From assembly GCA_030152305.1 (NCBI GenBank), contig JASKOM010000002.1, positions 266,851 to 330,850 on the forward strand: a stretch of DNA of 64,000 nucleotides, in the 5' to 3' direction. The position numbers were made by a program, and so were the translations under genes. This DNA comes from Campylobacterota bacterium. GTDB lineage: Bacteria > Campylobacterota > Campylobacteria > Campylobacterales > Thiovulaceae. The notes below the pieces were generated by a model. The model did not search any database. It was not told the DNA's origin and worked only from the letters and a program-made list of their open reading frames with translations. Shown piece by piece: positions 38,151-47,623 of the stretch (the stretch's first letter is position 1; every line of letters starts with the position of its first letter).

Positions 38151-39494
38151 ATGGAAATAGAAATTGTTAAATCTGATAAACAAAAAAGTTTAAAGATTTC
38201 GTTTGTAAAAGATGGCGATCGAGATGTTATATTTTTGCCAGAATCACGAAAATTAACTATTAAATTAGAAGATGATTCTGAAGAAAGTTATCGTCTTGCT
38301 GGTGGCAAAGCCATGAAAATTCTCGAAAAAGAAGAATTTGAAACTGTTTATGTTAAAAATAGTGAATTTTTATCTCAAATTCTTGAAGGTATGCTTTTAG
38401 GTAGCTATCGTTTTAATAAATATAAAAGCAAAAAGAAAGATTTTTCTGTTAAACGAATTTTTGTTGAAGATGGCGATGAGGTCGAAAATATCGTTCATCG
38501 AGCGAAAATTATCGCAAGTGCTACAAATTTTGTTAAAGATATCGTTAATGGAATGCCAAACGAAATGACTCCGTTAGCTGTTGTTGAAATCGCAAAAAAA
38601 TTAGCTGACGAAAATAATTTTGAAATTGATGTTCTTGATGTTAATAGATTAACAGAAGAAAAAATGAATGCACTTTTAGCTGTTGCTCGTGCAAGTTCAA
38701 ATGATCCTGCTGTTGTGAAATTAGCTTATAGACCAAAAAATGCTAAAAATAAAGTTTTATTAATTGGCAAAGGTTTGACTTATGATAGCGGTGGATTGAG
38801 CTTAAAACCTGCTGATTCGATGTATACGATGAAATCAGATAAAAGTGGAGCAAGTGCCGTTTTAGGAATCATGAAAGCTGTTTCTGAATTAAATATTGAT
38901 GTCGAAGTTGTTGGCTTTTTAGGTTTAACTGAAAATATGATTGGCGGAAATGCTTATAAACCTGATGATGTTTTAGTTGCTCGAAACGGTGTTACGATTG
39001 AAGTAAAAAATACAGATGCTGAAGGGCGATTAGTTCTTGCTGATGTTTTATCTTATGCTCAAGATATCGAAAAAGATTTTGATTATATTATTGATCTTGC
39101 TACTTTGACAGGTGCTGCAATGATTGCCGTTGGTGAATTTACGACTTTGGCAATGGGTCATAATAAAAAATTAAAAAAACAGATGTTAAAAGCTGGTGAA
39201 CAAAGTGGCGAATTAATGGCAACTTTACCGTTTAATCGATATCTTGAAGAATTAATCGATAGCAAAATTGCTGATGTTGCAAATGCTGGAGCAACTCGAT
39301 ATGGCGGTTCATTAACGGCTGGACTATTTTTAAATAGATTTATTAAAGAAGAAAATCGAGAAAAATGGTTGCATTTAGATATTGCTGGACCAGCTTATGT
39401 CGAAAAAGATTGGGGCTATAATCAATATGGTGCAAGTGGTGCAGGTGTTCGAGTTTTAACAACTTTTATTGAAAATTTAAAAAAAGGCGAATAA
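38151..39494 (+). CDS. pepA: Leucyl aminopeptidase (M17)
   Basis: A dizinc cytoplasmic aminopeptidase. The 447-residue protein has a short N-terminal domain and the M17 catalytic domain: LIGKGLTYDSGGLSLKPADS near residue 204, MKSDKSGASAV with metal Lys/Asp, and the family signature NTDAEGRLVLADVL near residue 287 with Asp and Glu ligands and the catalytic Arg. It is a slightly short family member. It has a motif copy (38474) read as Asp-Glu-Val. Confidence 0.94.
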   Translation: MEIEIVKSDKQKSLKISFVKDGDRDVIFLPESRKLTIKLEDDSEESYRLAGGKAMKILEKEEFETVYVKNSEFLSQILEGMLLGSYRFNKYKSKKKDFSVKRIFVEDGDEVENIVHRAKIIASATNFVKDIVNGMPNEMTPLAVVEIAKKLADENNFEIDVLDVNRLTEEKMNALLAVARASSNDPAVVKLAYRPKNAKNKVLLIGKGLTYDSGGLSLKPADSMYTMKSDKSGASAVLGIMKAVSELNIDVEVVGFLGLTENMIGGNAYKPDDVLVARNGVTIEVKNTDAEGRLVLADVLSYAQDIEKDFDYIIDLATLTGAAMIAVGEFTTLAMGHNKKLKKQMLKAGEQSGELMATLPFNRYLEELIDSKIADVANAGATRYGGSLTAGLFLNRFIKEENREKWLHLDIAGPAYVEKDWGYNQYGASGAGVRVLTTFIENLKKGE

Positions 39495-39500
39495 TTTAAT

Positions 39501-39839
39501 ATGGAATGGTCAAAAGTTACTTATGTATTTTTTATATTAATGAGTTTGACTTCGACAGCTGGTTTTTTATATGAACATACATCGCTTATGTTATTTATAG
39601 CAGGTAGCTTAAATATTGCTTCGACTATTTTAAAAATTGGTGTTCGAAATATTTTATCAGCTGAATTATTTGCTGGTTCGTTAGTTGCTGATTTACATCT
39701 TGTTCCAGCTTTTATTGCTCTTGAAATTTATGGTCAAGTTGAATCTGCAATTGGTCTTGCAATTGGTGCCGTTATTGCTAATGTTTTTTCTATTGCCTTA
39801 GTTTTAATCGAAAGTTCAAAAGTAAAAGAGGAATATTAA
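39501..39839 (+). CDS. Small membrane protein, 112 aa (DUF6394-like)
   Basis: The sequence has three to four hydrophobic helices: VTYVFFILMSLTSTAGFLY, LMLFIAGSLNIASTILKI, LFAGSLVADLHLVPAFIALEIY and AIGLAIGAVIANVFSIALVLI. I recall similar short proteins in Campylobacterota, tentatively DUF6394, of unknown function. It sits seven bases after pepA and four bases before pdxJ, so it is part of that operon. Confidence 0.65.
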   Translation: MEWSKVTYVFFILMSLTSTAGFLYEHTSLMLFIAGSLNIASTILKIGVRNILSAELFAGSLVADLHLVPAFIALEIYGQVESAIGLAIGAVIANVFSIALVLIESSKVKEEY

Positions 39840-39842
39840 AAA

Positions 39843-40634
39843 ATGGTTTTGGGTGTCAATATTGATCATATTGCTGTTTTGCGAGAAGCAAGAAAAGTAA
39901 ATTCTCCGAATCTTATTGATGCCCTTTCTCTTGTTGAAAGAGGAGGAGGCGATCAAATTACGATTCATCTTCGAGAAGACCGTCGTCATATCGTCGATAG
40001 CGATCTCGAGGCGATTATTAATTTTTCTGTGCTTCCTGTTAATCTTGAATTATCTGTTAATTCAGAAATTATAAATTTGGCTTCACAAATACGACCTCAT
40101 CGGGCTACGATCGTGCCAGAAAAACGAGCCGAAGTTACGACCGAAGGCGGATTAGATTTAAAAAATAATTTTGATGTTATTCGAGAAAAAATTGAAATAT
40201 TAAAAAATAATGATATTGAAGTTTCGTTATTTATAGATCCAAATGTTGAAAGTATCGAATTAAGCAAAAAATTAAATGCTGATTGGATCGAATTGCATAC
40301 TGGAACTTTTGCAAATTTATATTTAATGTTAAATTCGAATTTATCGCGAACTGATCATTCAATTGATGAACTAAAAAAATTCAGTCGAAAAGAGTTAGAA
40401 CAGAAATTAGATCGAGCTTGTCGTGATTTAGAAGAATCAGCAATTTTGGGAAATAGTCTCGGTTTAAAAGTTGCTGGTGGTCATGGCTTAAATTATCAAA
40501 ATATCAAATTATTTAATAATATTGCTAAAAGATCCCATATTCGCGAGGTTAATATTGGTCAATCTATCGTAGCTAGATCAATCTTTGTTGGTTTAGAAAA
40601 AGCTGTTCGTGAAATGCGAGAGCTTTTAATTTAA
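39843..40634 (+). CDS. pdxJ: Pyridoxine 5'-phosphate synthase
   Basis: PdxJ condenses 1-deoxyxylulose 5-phosphate with aminoacetone phosphate to form PNP, the last step of DXP-dependent vitamin B6 synthesis. The 263-residue barrel has VNIDHIAVLREARKVNSPN at the N terminus, GGDQITIHLREDRRHI near residue 36, the VTTEGGLDL loop, IELHTGTFAN and the end AGHGLNYQN (here VAGGHGLNYQNIK), with HIREVNIGQSIVARSIF at the C terminus. No pdxA lies in the window. Confidence 0.95.
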   Translation: MVLGVNIDHIAVLREARKVNSPNLIDALSLVERGGGDQITIHLREDRRHIVDSDLEAIINFSVLPVNLELSVNSEIINLASQIRPHRATIVPEKRAEVTTEGGLDLKNNFDVIREKIEILKNNDIEVSLFIDPNVESIELSKKLNADWIELHTGTFANLYLMLNSNLSRTDHSIDELKKFSRKELEQKLDRACRDLEESAILGNSLGLKVAGGHGLNYQNIKLFNNIAKRSHIREVNIGQSIVARSIFVGLEKAVREMRELLI

Positions 40635-40643
40635 ATTATTTTC

Positions 40644-40670
40644 CCGTGTCTTAGTTTAATTTTGACACGG
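40644..40670. terminator. Terminator hairpin between convergent pdxJ and the lipoprotein gene
   Basis: CCGTGTC pairs with GACACGG across a 13-nt loop. The flanks are T-rich before and A-rich after on the plus strand, suiting termination of the minus-strand operon (gap to lipoprotein) as well as pdxJ. Confidence 0.65.
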
Positions 40671-40681
40671 AAATTATAAGA

Positions 40682-40963
40682 TTAAATTTGTTTTGATAGA
40701 TTATTATCTATTTCTCCAATATTGCCGTCAATAATAATAAAAGGCGGTTGTGTTGGCGAAACAACTTGATAATTATCTGGAATATCATCTTCTGTTTCTG
40801 TGGTTTCGGTTTCTGTAGTTGTTGGTGTTTGATTATTTATTATAGTTCCAGATGATGAGGTGCCAGTTTGTGCTTTTTGATAAGTGCTAACGGCTGTATC
40901 TCCGCAACCTGACAAATAAAACATAAAAAATATAAATAATAAAATTATATTTTTTGATCGCAT
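40682..40963 (-). CDS. Small putative lipoprotein, 93 aa
   Basis: The N terminus is a lipoprotein signal (MRSKNIILLFIFFMFYLSGCG) with lipobox L-S-G-C. The rest is Thr/Glu-rich and low in complexity (TTTETETTETEDD), with no domain I know. It overlaps the kdsB end by 19 bases. The motif copy at 40854 lies in the Ser-Ser-rich part. The function is unknown. Confidence 0.65.
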   Translation of the reverse strand: MRSKNIILLFIFFMFYLSGCGDTAVSTYQKAQTGTSSSGTIINNQTPTTTETETTETEDDIPDNYQVVSPTQPPFIIIDGNIGEIDNNLSKQI

Positions 40964-41694
40964 ATTATTTTTCTTACCCGTTCTAAATCTTCAATCGTAT
41001 CAACTCCAATCGAAATCGTTTCTGTTTCAACCATTTTGATTTTATAACCGTTTTCGATTGCTCGAAGCTGTTCTAATTTTTCAGTTTTTTCAAGATATGT
41101 TTCTGGCATTTGCGAATAAATTTTTAAAAATTCTCGACTATAACCGTAAATTCCTATATGTTGCAAATATTTTATATTTAAATTTTTATCTCGATTAAAC
41201 GGAATCGGCGAACGAGAAAAATAGATCGCTTCGTCAAATTTATTAATTACAACTTTGACAACATTCGAGTTATTTATTTCGTCGAGATTATTTATTTTTC
41301 GCATTGCGCTAGCAAATTCAACTTTTCCAGCTAAATTAATAATTTTATTTATTAAATTTGGATCGATTAAAGGTTCATCGCCTTGAACATTAACGATAAA
41401 ATCGAAATCTTTTAAATTTATATTTTCGATGGCTTCGGCAATTCGATCAGTTCCAGATTGATGTTTTTCGCTTGTCAAAACTGCTTTTCCGCCAATTTTA
41501 TGGATAATTTCAAAAATTATTTCGCTATCAGTTGCAACAACGACCTCATCGGCAATGCTCAATTTTGCCCGTTCATAAACTCGCTGAATCAACGATTTTC
41601 CGCAAATATCTAAAATCATTTTATTAGGCAAACGAGTAGATTTCAAACGAGCAGGAATAATTACAGCTGTTTTAATATTTTTATTTATTAACAT
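40945..41694 (-). CDS. kdsB: 3-deoxy-manno-octulosonate cytidylyltransferase
   Basis: KdsB activates KDO with CTP for lipopolysaccharide inner core synthesis. The 249-residue protein has IIPARLKSTRLPNKMI (nucleotide loop) at residues ~12-27, VVVATDSEII, DFIVNVQGDEPLIDP with the metal Asp and YFSRSPIPFNRD. It overlaps coaE by 14 bases. Confidence 0.95.
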   Translation of the reverse strand: MLINKNIKTAVIIPARLKSTRLPNKMILDICGKSLIQRVYERAKLSIADEVVVATDSEIIFEIIHKIGGKAVLTSEKHQSGTDRIAEAIENINLKDFDFIVNVQGDEPLIDPNLINKIINLAGKVEFASAMRKINNLDEINNSNVVKVVINKFDEAIYFSRSPIPFNRDKNLNIKYLQHIGIYGYSREFLKIYSQMPETYLEKTEKLEQLRAIENGYKIKMVETETISIGVDTIEDLERVRKIICDQKI

Positions 41695-42289
41695 TAAATA
41701 TTTCTTTTATTTCATTTGAAACTCGTTCGATTTCGTTTTGTAAATTTTTTAAAGAACCAATATTTTTAATTATCCAAGTTGCTTTATTTAATTTTTCGTC
41801 AATTGGCAATTGAGCATTTAATCGTTGATTTGCTTCAATTTCAGAAATTTTATCTCGCGAAATTATTCTTGTTAATTGATTTTCTCGAGGAGCATAAATC
41901 AAAATCGATTTATCAATCTGATAAACTCCTGCTCTTTCAAAAAACAGTGGAATATCTATTAAATATGGAACTTTAAAAATATCTAATTTTTCGCTTTCAG
42001 TTTTTATAGTTTCGAATATTTTAGGATGAATAAAATTTTCAAGTCTTTTTTTTGCTTTACAATCTGAAAAAATTAATTTGCCTAAACTTTTTCTATCAAC
42101 TATATTATTATTAATAATATATTCATCGCCAAACATATTTTTAATTTCGTCAATACTTTTATTTAAAATTTCATGAGCTATTTTATCGGCATCAATAATT
42201 TTAAAACCTGAAAGCGAAAAGAGAGCCGATGAGGTGCTTTTGCCTGTGGCGATTCCACCAGTTAAAGCAATTGCAAACTCAAAAGCCAT
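41681..42289 (-). CDS. coaE: Dephospho-CoA kinase
   Basis: CoaE phosphorylates dephospho-CoA in the last step of CoA synthesis. The 202-residue protein has a P-loop (ALTGGIATGKSTSSALF), IIDADKIAHEIL, LENFIHPKIFETI and DIPLFFERA. The P-loop keeps GKST. A motif copy at 42227 falls directly after the P-loop Ser-Thr. Confidence 0.93.
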   Translation of the reverse strand: MAFEFAIALTGGIATGKSTSSALFSLSGFKIIDADKIAHEILNKSIDEIKNMFGDEYIINNNIVDRKSLGKLIFSDCKAKKRLENFIHPKIFETIKTESEKLDIFKVPYLIDIPLFFERAGVYQIDKSILIYAPRENQLTRIISRDKISEIEANQRLNAQLPIDEKLNKATWIIKNIGSLKNLQNEIERVSNEIKEIFNVNK

Positions 42290-42293
42290 TTTA

Positions 42294-42842
42294 TTAATTT
42301 CTCACAAAATTAGCGATTTCATTTTTTATATAATTTGGCATATAAAAAGCTGAAACATGAATATCACTATTATAATAATTTAAATCTTCTAGCAAATCGC
42401 TTCGTTGAAGATTTATATCAGCAGTCGGATGATAAAACTTAGAACCAAAATATAAAATTTCCGAAAAATTATCTTTCATAAAAACTAAATAAGGCATAGC
42501 GATTCTAAAATTTTTAGCTAAATTTTTCAAAGTTTCGAAACTTTCGCCAACCATTGCAACAAGACCATCTTTTTTTAAAACTCGCGAAATATGAGCAATT
42601 TGAATATTATTTAATTTTTGATCAATAATCGCAATATCAAAAACTCCATTTTCAAATTCAGCAATTCGACCGTCAAAATCTTCGATTAACGAAACTTCGA
42701 TATCAAATTCTAAAAATTGATATTTACTAAACTGTTCTAAATAATTCTCAACTTGATCAGAAACTAAAAAAATATGTTGAGGTTCTTTATGAGTCGAGAG
42801 TGGAACATGAGCTAACATTTCAACTAATTCTATTTTTGTCAT
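42294..42842 (-). CDS. Spermidine synthase-like protein, short
   Basis: At 182 residues it is shorter than a typical SpeE (~260-290). It resembles the methyltransferase-fold part of the spermidine synthase family seen in Campylobacterota: FDIAIIDQKL (family D-x-I-I-x-D), VLKKDGLVAMVGE and YLVFMKDNFSEILYFGSKFYHPTADI. The motif GGGDG around the decarboxylated-SAM site is not visible. Activity is therefore uncertain; it may be a degenerate member. It lies between tpiA and coaE in one operon. Confidence 0.6.
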   Translation of the reverse strand: MTKIELVEMLAHVPLSTHKEPQHIFLVSDQVENYLEQFSKYQFLEFDIEVSLIEDFDGRIAEFENGVFDIAIIDQKLNNIQIAHISRVLKKDGLVAMVGESFETLKNLAKNFRIAMPYLVFMKDNFSEILYFGSKFYHPTADINLQRSDLLEDLNYYNSDIHVSAFYMPNYIKNEIANFVRN

Positions 42843-42878
42843 AATTTATAATATGTTCCTTTCGATAAAATAAATTTA

Positions 42879-43571
42879 TTAAATTTTTTCAGCAATTTTT
42901 ATAATTTCAGCAAAATTATTTACATCGAGACTTGCACCACCAACGAGAACACCGTCGCAAGAAGGCAATTTTAAAATATCTTCGATATTCGATAATTTTA
43001 CACTGCCACCATAAATAATTTTTTTGCCTGTGTAATTTTTTAAAAAATGCAAAGTTTCTTCGATTTGTGCCATTGTTGGAGTTAAACCGCTTCCAATTGC
43101 CCAAATAGGTTCGTAAGCAATTATTAAATTTTTATAATTAAAATCGATGCCGTTAAACTGACTTTTTAAAAAATCTAATGTTTCATCATTTTCTCTAATT
43201 TCTCGAGATTCGCCGACACAAAAAGTAATTTTTAAATTATTTTTTATAGCAAAATCAAATTTTTTAGCGATATATTCAATATTTTCATTTAATATTTCTC
43301 TTCGTTCGCTATGTCCAATTAAGACATTTTTTATATCAAACTCCTCAAGCTGTTCTAAACATATTTCACCAGTAAAAGCCCCATTTCGAGCAGGAAAAAT
43401 ATTTTGAGAACCAATCGAAATTGAACCTATTTTATTTTGCAAAGCTGTTGCAGGTGGAAAAACAGTAATTTCAAAACTATTCATATTTTTTATTAAATTA
43501 TTTAATTTTTCCAAATAAATTCTAGTTTCTTCTCGATTTTTAAAACTTTTGAAGTTAGCTGAAATTATCAA
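42879..43571 (-). CDS. tpiA: Triose-phosphate isomerase
   Basis: TpiA interconverts DHAP and G3P. The 230-residue protein keeps N-x-K near the start as [17 protein letters not shown] with the electrophilic His, [16 protein letters not shown] with the catalytic Glu, and IIYGGSVK and [10 protein letters not shown]. The protein is a little short, as is usual in this phylum. It overlaps pgk by four bases. Confidence 0.94.
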   Translation of the reverse strand: MIISANFKSFKNREETRIYLEKLNNLIKNMNSFEITVFPPATALQNKIGSISIGSQNIFPARNGAFTGEICLEQLEEFDIKNVLIGHSERREILNENIEYIAKKFDFAIKNNLKITFCVGESREIRENDETLDFLKSQFNGIDFNYKNLIIAYEPIWAIGSGLTPTMAQIEETLHFLKNYTGKKIIYGGSVKLSNIEDILKLPSCDGVLVGGASLDVNNFAEIIKIAEKI

Positions 43572-44773
43572 TTAGCACCCTTTACGACAAGAGCTTCAAC
43601 TCCTGGTAAAACTTTTCCTTCAAGAAGTTCAAGCGATGCACCGCCACCTGTCGAAATAAAAGTAATCTCGTCGTCTAAACCTGTTCGTTTGATGAGGTCG
43701 GCTGTATCGCCACCACCAACAACCGTAGTCGCATAACTATCAGCAAGTGTATGAGCCAATTGAAAACTTCCTCGAGCAAATTTATCGATTTCATAAACTC
43801 CCATTGGTCCATTCCATAAAATCGTTTGAGAATCTCGAAGTGCAAGTTGAAATAATTTCACAGAAGCTGGACCAATATCTAAACCGAGCCATTTTTCTGG
43901 AATCTCTTTTGTTGTTACGATCATCGTATTCGATTTATCAGAAAATTTATCAGAAGCGACGACATCGATTGGCAAATATAATTTAACTTTTAATCTTTTT
44001 GCCTCGTTCATAATATTTATTGCTTCAGGAATTAATTCGTCTTCAACGATAGAATTTCCGATATCTTCGCCAAGAGCTTTTAAAAATGTAAAAGCCATTC
44101 CGCCACCGATGATTAATTTATCAACACGAGGCAATAAATTTCTCAATGCTTCTAATTTGCCTGAAACTTTGCTTCCACCAACAAGAGCGGTAAAAGGTCT
44201 TGACGGATTATTTAATAATTTCGAGAAAAATTCAATTTCTCTTTGTAACAAAAAGCCTGATGCTTTTTTGCCAACTGGAAAAAAATCAGTAATTCCATGA
44301 ACTGATGAATGAGCTCGATGACTAACACCAAAGGCATCATTAACATAAATATCAGCCAACGATGCTAAAGCTCGAGAAAATTCTTGATCATTTTTTGTTT
44401 CGCCATTATCAAATCTAAGATTTTCTAATAATAAAACTTCGCCTATTTTTAAATTATTGGCTAATTTTTTAGCATCATCACCAACGACATCTTTAGCCAA
44501 TAAAATATCTCTATGTAACAGTGTATGTAATCTTTTTTGAATAGGTTTGAGTGAATATTTTTCTTCGAATTTGCCACCTTTTGGTCGTCCAAAATGCGAA
44601 GCTAAAACAACGGACGAATTATTATCAAGACAATATTCAATCGTTGAAAGAGCTGATCTTATTCTTCTATCATCAGTAATATTTCCGAATTCATCTAATG
44701 GAACATTAAAATCGCATCGAATAAAAACTCTTTTTCCGTCTAAATTTAGATCTCTTAAATTATAAAGTTTCAT
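43568..44773 (-). CDS. pgk: Phosphoglycerate kinase
   Basis: Pgk transfers phosphate between 1,3-BPG and ADP. The 401-residue protein has the signature [80 protein letters not shown] and [15 protein letters not shown]. It sits between gap and tpiA, a lower-glycolysis operon. Confidence 0.96.
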   Translation of the reverse strand: MKLYNLRDLNLDGKRVFIRCDFNVPLDEFGNITDDRRIRSALSTIEYCLDNNSSVVLASHFGRPKGGKFEEKYSLKPIQKRLHTLLHRDILLAKDVVGDDAKKLANNLKIGEVLLLENLRFDNGETKNDQEFSRALASLADIYVNDAFGVSHRAHSSVHGITDFFPVGKKASGFLLQREIEFFSKLLNNPSRPFTALVGGSKVSGKLEALRNLLPRVDKLIIGGGMAFTFLKALGEDIGNSIVEDELIPEAINIMNEAKRLKVKLYLPIDVVASDKFSDKSNTMIVTTKEIPEKWLGLDIGPASVKLFQLALRDSQTILWNGPMGVYEIDKFARGSFQLAHTLADSYATTVVGGGDTADLIKRTGLDDEITFISTGGGASLELLEGKVLPGVEALVVKGAN

Positions 44774-44794
44774 GAATTTTCCAAGTTAATTTTT

Positions 44795-45796
44795 TTATTT
44801 ATTGCCAACATAAACAGCCATGTCGATTAATCTTGTTGAATAACCCCATTCGTTGTCATACCAAGCCATAACTTTTACCATGTTGCCATCGATAACTTGA
44901 GTTAAGTCATCAGCTACGATACTACTATTTGGGTCGCCGATAAAATCTTGAGAAACTTTGAATTCGCTATCAATCGCAATAATACCTTTTAAGTCGCCGT
45001 TTGCTCGTTCTCGAAGAATTTTATTTACCTCATCTTTTGTCGTATTTCGTTTGACGATAACATTTAAATCAACCATTGAAACATTTGGAGTTGGAACTCG
45101 AACACTTTGACCGTGCATTTTGCCTTTGAGTTGTGGAAGAACTAAACCGATAGCTTTTGCGGCTCCAGTTGTTGTTGGAATCATATTTACCGCGGCCGCT
45201 CTTGCTCGTCGTTTATCAGATTTATGTTTAACATCAAGAATATTTTGATCATTTGTATAACTATGAATAGTTGTCATTAAACCTTTTTCAATACCGAAAG
45301 CATCGTCAAGAGCTTTTGCAATTGGTGCTAAACAGTTTGTTGTGCAACTTGCATTAGAAATAACAGATTCGCCTTGATATTTATCTTCATTGACACCAAT
45401 AACATAAGTTGCTGTATCATCTTTTGCTGGAGCTGAAATCACAACTCGTTTTACACCATTTTTAATATGTTGAGAAGCTTGTTCTTTTGTTAAAAAAACA
45501 CCTGTGCATTCAAGAACAACTTCAGCACCAAATTGACCAAAATCTAAATTTTTAGGATCTTTTTCAGAGAGAATTTTTACTTTTGAACTTCCAATTTTTA
45601 AAAAATTATCAGCCAAAAGTTCAGTTTCAATTTTAAAATGACCATGAACACTGTCATTATCAAGAAGATATTTAATCATATCAGGTTCTGTAAGATCGTT
45701 AATTGCAACAAGTTCAACATCAGTTCGTTCAGCGATAATTCGGGCAACACTTCTGCCGATTCGCCCAAAGCCATTAATTGCTAATTTTAAAGCCAT
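44795..45796 (-). CDS. gap: Glyceraldehyde-3-phosphate dehydrogenase
   Basis: Gap oxidises G3P with NAD(P). The ATG at 45796 gives MALKLAINGFGRIGRSVARI, and a GGAAAA site precedes it; the upstream open frame adds 16 unlikely residues. The 333-residue protein has SNASCTTNCLAP with catalytic Cys, TIHSYTNDQNILD with the His, and WYDNEWGYSTRLID. It heads gap-pgk-tpiA. Confidence 0.96.
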   Translation of the reverse strand: MALKLAINGFGRIGRSVARIIAERTDVELVAINDLTEPDMIKYLLDNDSVHGHFKIETELLADNFLKIGSSKVKILSEKDPKNLDFGQFGAEVVLECTGVFLTKEQASQHIKNGVKRVVISAPAKDDTATYVIGVNEDKYQGESVISNASCTTNCLAPIAKALDDAFGIEKGLMTTIHSYTNDQNILDVKHKSDKRRARAAAVNMIPTTTGAAKAIGLVLPQLKGKMHGQSVRVPTPNVSMVDLNVIVKRNTTKDEVNKILRERANGDLKGIIAIDSEFKVSQDFIGDPNSSIVADDLTQVIDGNMVKVMAWYDNEWGYSTRLIDMAVYVGNK

Positions 45797-45872
45797 AAAT
45801 TTTCCATTCAATATATTTTTATAGTCTATTTTTAATTTTATCAAAATTTGGCTTGATCAAAACATTTTATGA

Positions 45873-46589
45873 TTATTTTATATTTTCTTCGATTTTGTTA
45901 CTTTGTTTAATAAAAAAATAGTGATCTCCTGTCATTGGATGAAATTCTGAATTTTTAATTAATTCTGATATTTTTTTGCCACTTGAAAGAGAAGTAGCTC
46001 GATCTTCAATTCCCCAGAAAATCGTTGTTTTGTAATTAATATTTCTATTTTTAAAAATCTCCGAAAAATCTTCATTAACAACATTTTTAAATGTGCCATA
46101 CATATTTTCTGATAGATTTTTTCCATCAGTTGCTACGAAAATATTTCGCAAATTTTCTAATTTAAAAAATTTAAACAATTTAAAAATTGCTATTTTTACT
46201 TTTATTTTTATTGGTTTCGGTTCTAATATTCCAGCCGATGACAAAAGAACAAGATGTTTTGGATTTAACAATGTTGCAACTTTCCCACCAAATGAATGCC
46301 CGATAATTATTTCTGGAACGATATTAATTTCATTTAAAAAATTAGAAATAATTATTTCGTAATCTTTTGTTATGAGAGGGCGATGAGGTTCGCTACTCTC
46401 ACCAAAACCAGACATGTCAAGATAGAGATGTTTCCAGTCTTTGAAATTATTTTTAAAAGCCATTTTCATGATTTCTCGATTGCTTCCCCAACCGTGTAAA
46501 AAAAGAATTGTTCTATCAAAATCTTTATTTAAGATTTCATAATTTAGCTGATAATTTTTATTTTCAAAAACTGTTTCTCTCGTTGCCAT
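45873..46589 (-). CDS. Alpha/beta hydrolase
   Basis: A 238-residue hydrolase with the oxyanion HGWGSNREI near residue 32, nucleophile elbow GHSFGGKVATLL near residue 97, acid candidate FWGIEDRATS near residue 192 and GDHYFF with the catalytic His near residue 221. The substrate is unknown. It follows ddl by two bases. It carries a copy of the 9-mer at 46381. Confidence 0.82.
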   Translation of the reverse strand: MATRETVFENKNYQLNYEILNKDFDRTILFLHGWGSNREIMKMAFKNNFKDWKHLYLDMSGFGESSEPHRPLITKDYEIIISNFLNEINIVPEIIIGHSFGGKVATLLNPKHLVLLSSAGILEPKPIKIKVKIAIFKLFKFFKLENLRNIFVATDGKNLSENMYGTFKNVVNEDFSEIFKNRNINYKTTIFWGIEDRATSLSSGKKISELIKNSEFHPMTGDHYFFIKQSNKIEENIK

Positions 46590-46591
46590 GT

Positions 46592-47617
46592 TTATTTTGC
46601 TTTCTGAATTTTATTTATATATTTATATGATGGTGAAATTTTTTTCATTTCTGGTAAATATATATTTTTTAAGATTTCTACGAAATTATCAAATAAATAA
46701 TTTGCCAAACTACCTGGAATTGAATTTATTTCGTTTAAATATACCTCATCGTTAATTATAAAAAAATCACATCTAATTAACGAACCTTTAAAATGTGGAA
46801 TATAAATTTTTTCAAAAGCTTCGATCATCTGTTTTCGTAAATCTTTTGAAATATCAGCACTTTTTGCAGAACCTTCACGACCAAAATCAAGATATTTAGC
46901 ATCAAAATCAAGAATTGCTCCTTTTTTTGGCTCTTCGATTGTTGAAATTTGAAGTCTATTTGTAAAAGTTCCAGCAAGATTTAATTCTCGAACTCCTTCG
47001 ATAAACGGTTCAATAATTGCTTCGTTGTCATAACCAAAAGCAACATCAAGAGCATATTCAAGATCTTTATGTTCTTTGACAACAGAAACACCGATTGAAC
47101 TTCCCAAATTAAGCGGTTTAACGATTAACGGATAAGCTATTTTTTTTATTTTTCGATCAGCTCGAGAAATTATTTCATAATCGAGAACTTTAACACCGAT
47201 TGAATTTGCATACATTTTAGTTAAGCCTTTGTTATAGCTTAAAATACTTGCTTCTCGTCGAGGCGAAATCGTTTTAATATTATTAAATTCAAGCATTGAA
47301 AAAATAGTTCCATCTTCGCCAGTTGCACCATGAATTAAATTTACTATTCTCAAATCTGCAAAAAGTTTTTTTAAAAAAAGACCTTTATATTCAAAACCGC
47401 CATGAATTAAATTTAGTTTTTTCTCTTTTTTATATTCACCTGAACTAAAATGTGAAGCTATCATTCCATTTGACGGAATTAAATAAAATTCGTGTTTAAA
47501 ATCAAGAAATATAAATAAAGGGGTTTCCCCCTCCAAAACTTTTTTTAAAGTAATTGCACTTACGATACTGATTTCGTGTTCGTAACTTGTTCCACCAAAA
47601 AGAATTGCTAATTTCAT
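46592..47617 (-). CDS. ddl: D-alanine--D-alanine ligase
   Basis: Ddl makes the D-Ala-D-Ala dipeptide of peptidoglycan with an ATP-grasp fold. The 341-residue protein has LFGGTSYEHEISIVSA at the N terminus, VNLIHGATGEDGTIFSMLE, LNLGSSIGVSVVKE, AIIEPFIEGVRELNLA and VYLNEINSIPGSLANYLF (metal and substrate residues). The usual H-G-x-x-G-E-D-G is kept. Confidence 0.94.
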   Translation of the reverse strand: MKLAILFGGTSYEHEISIVSAITLKKVLEGETPLFIFLDFKHEFYLIPSNGMIASHFSSGEYKKEKKLNLIHGGFEYKGLFLKKLFADLRIVNLIHGATGEDGTIFSMLEFNNIKTISPRREASILSYNKGLTKMYANSIGVKVLDYEIISRADRKIKKIAYPLIVKPLNLGSSIGVSVVKEHKDLEYALDVAFGYDNEAIIEPFIEGVRELNLAGTFTNRLQISTIEEPKKGAILDFDAKYLDFGREGSAKSADISKDLRKQMIEAFEKIYIPHFKGSLIRCDFFIINDEVYLNEINSIPGSLANYLFDNFVEILKNIYLPEMKKISPSYKYINKIQKAK

Positions 47618-47623
47618 AAATTA

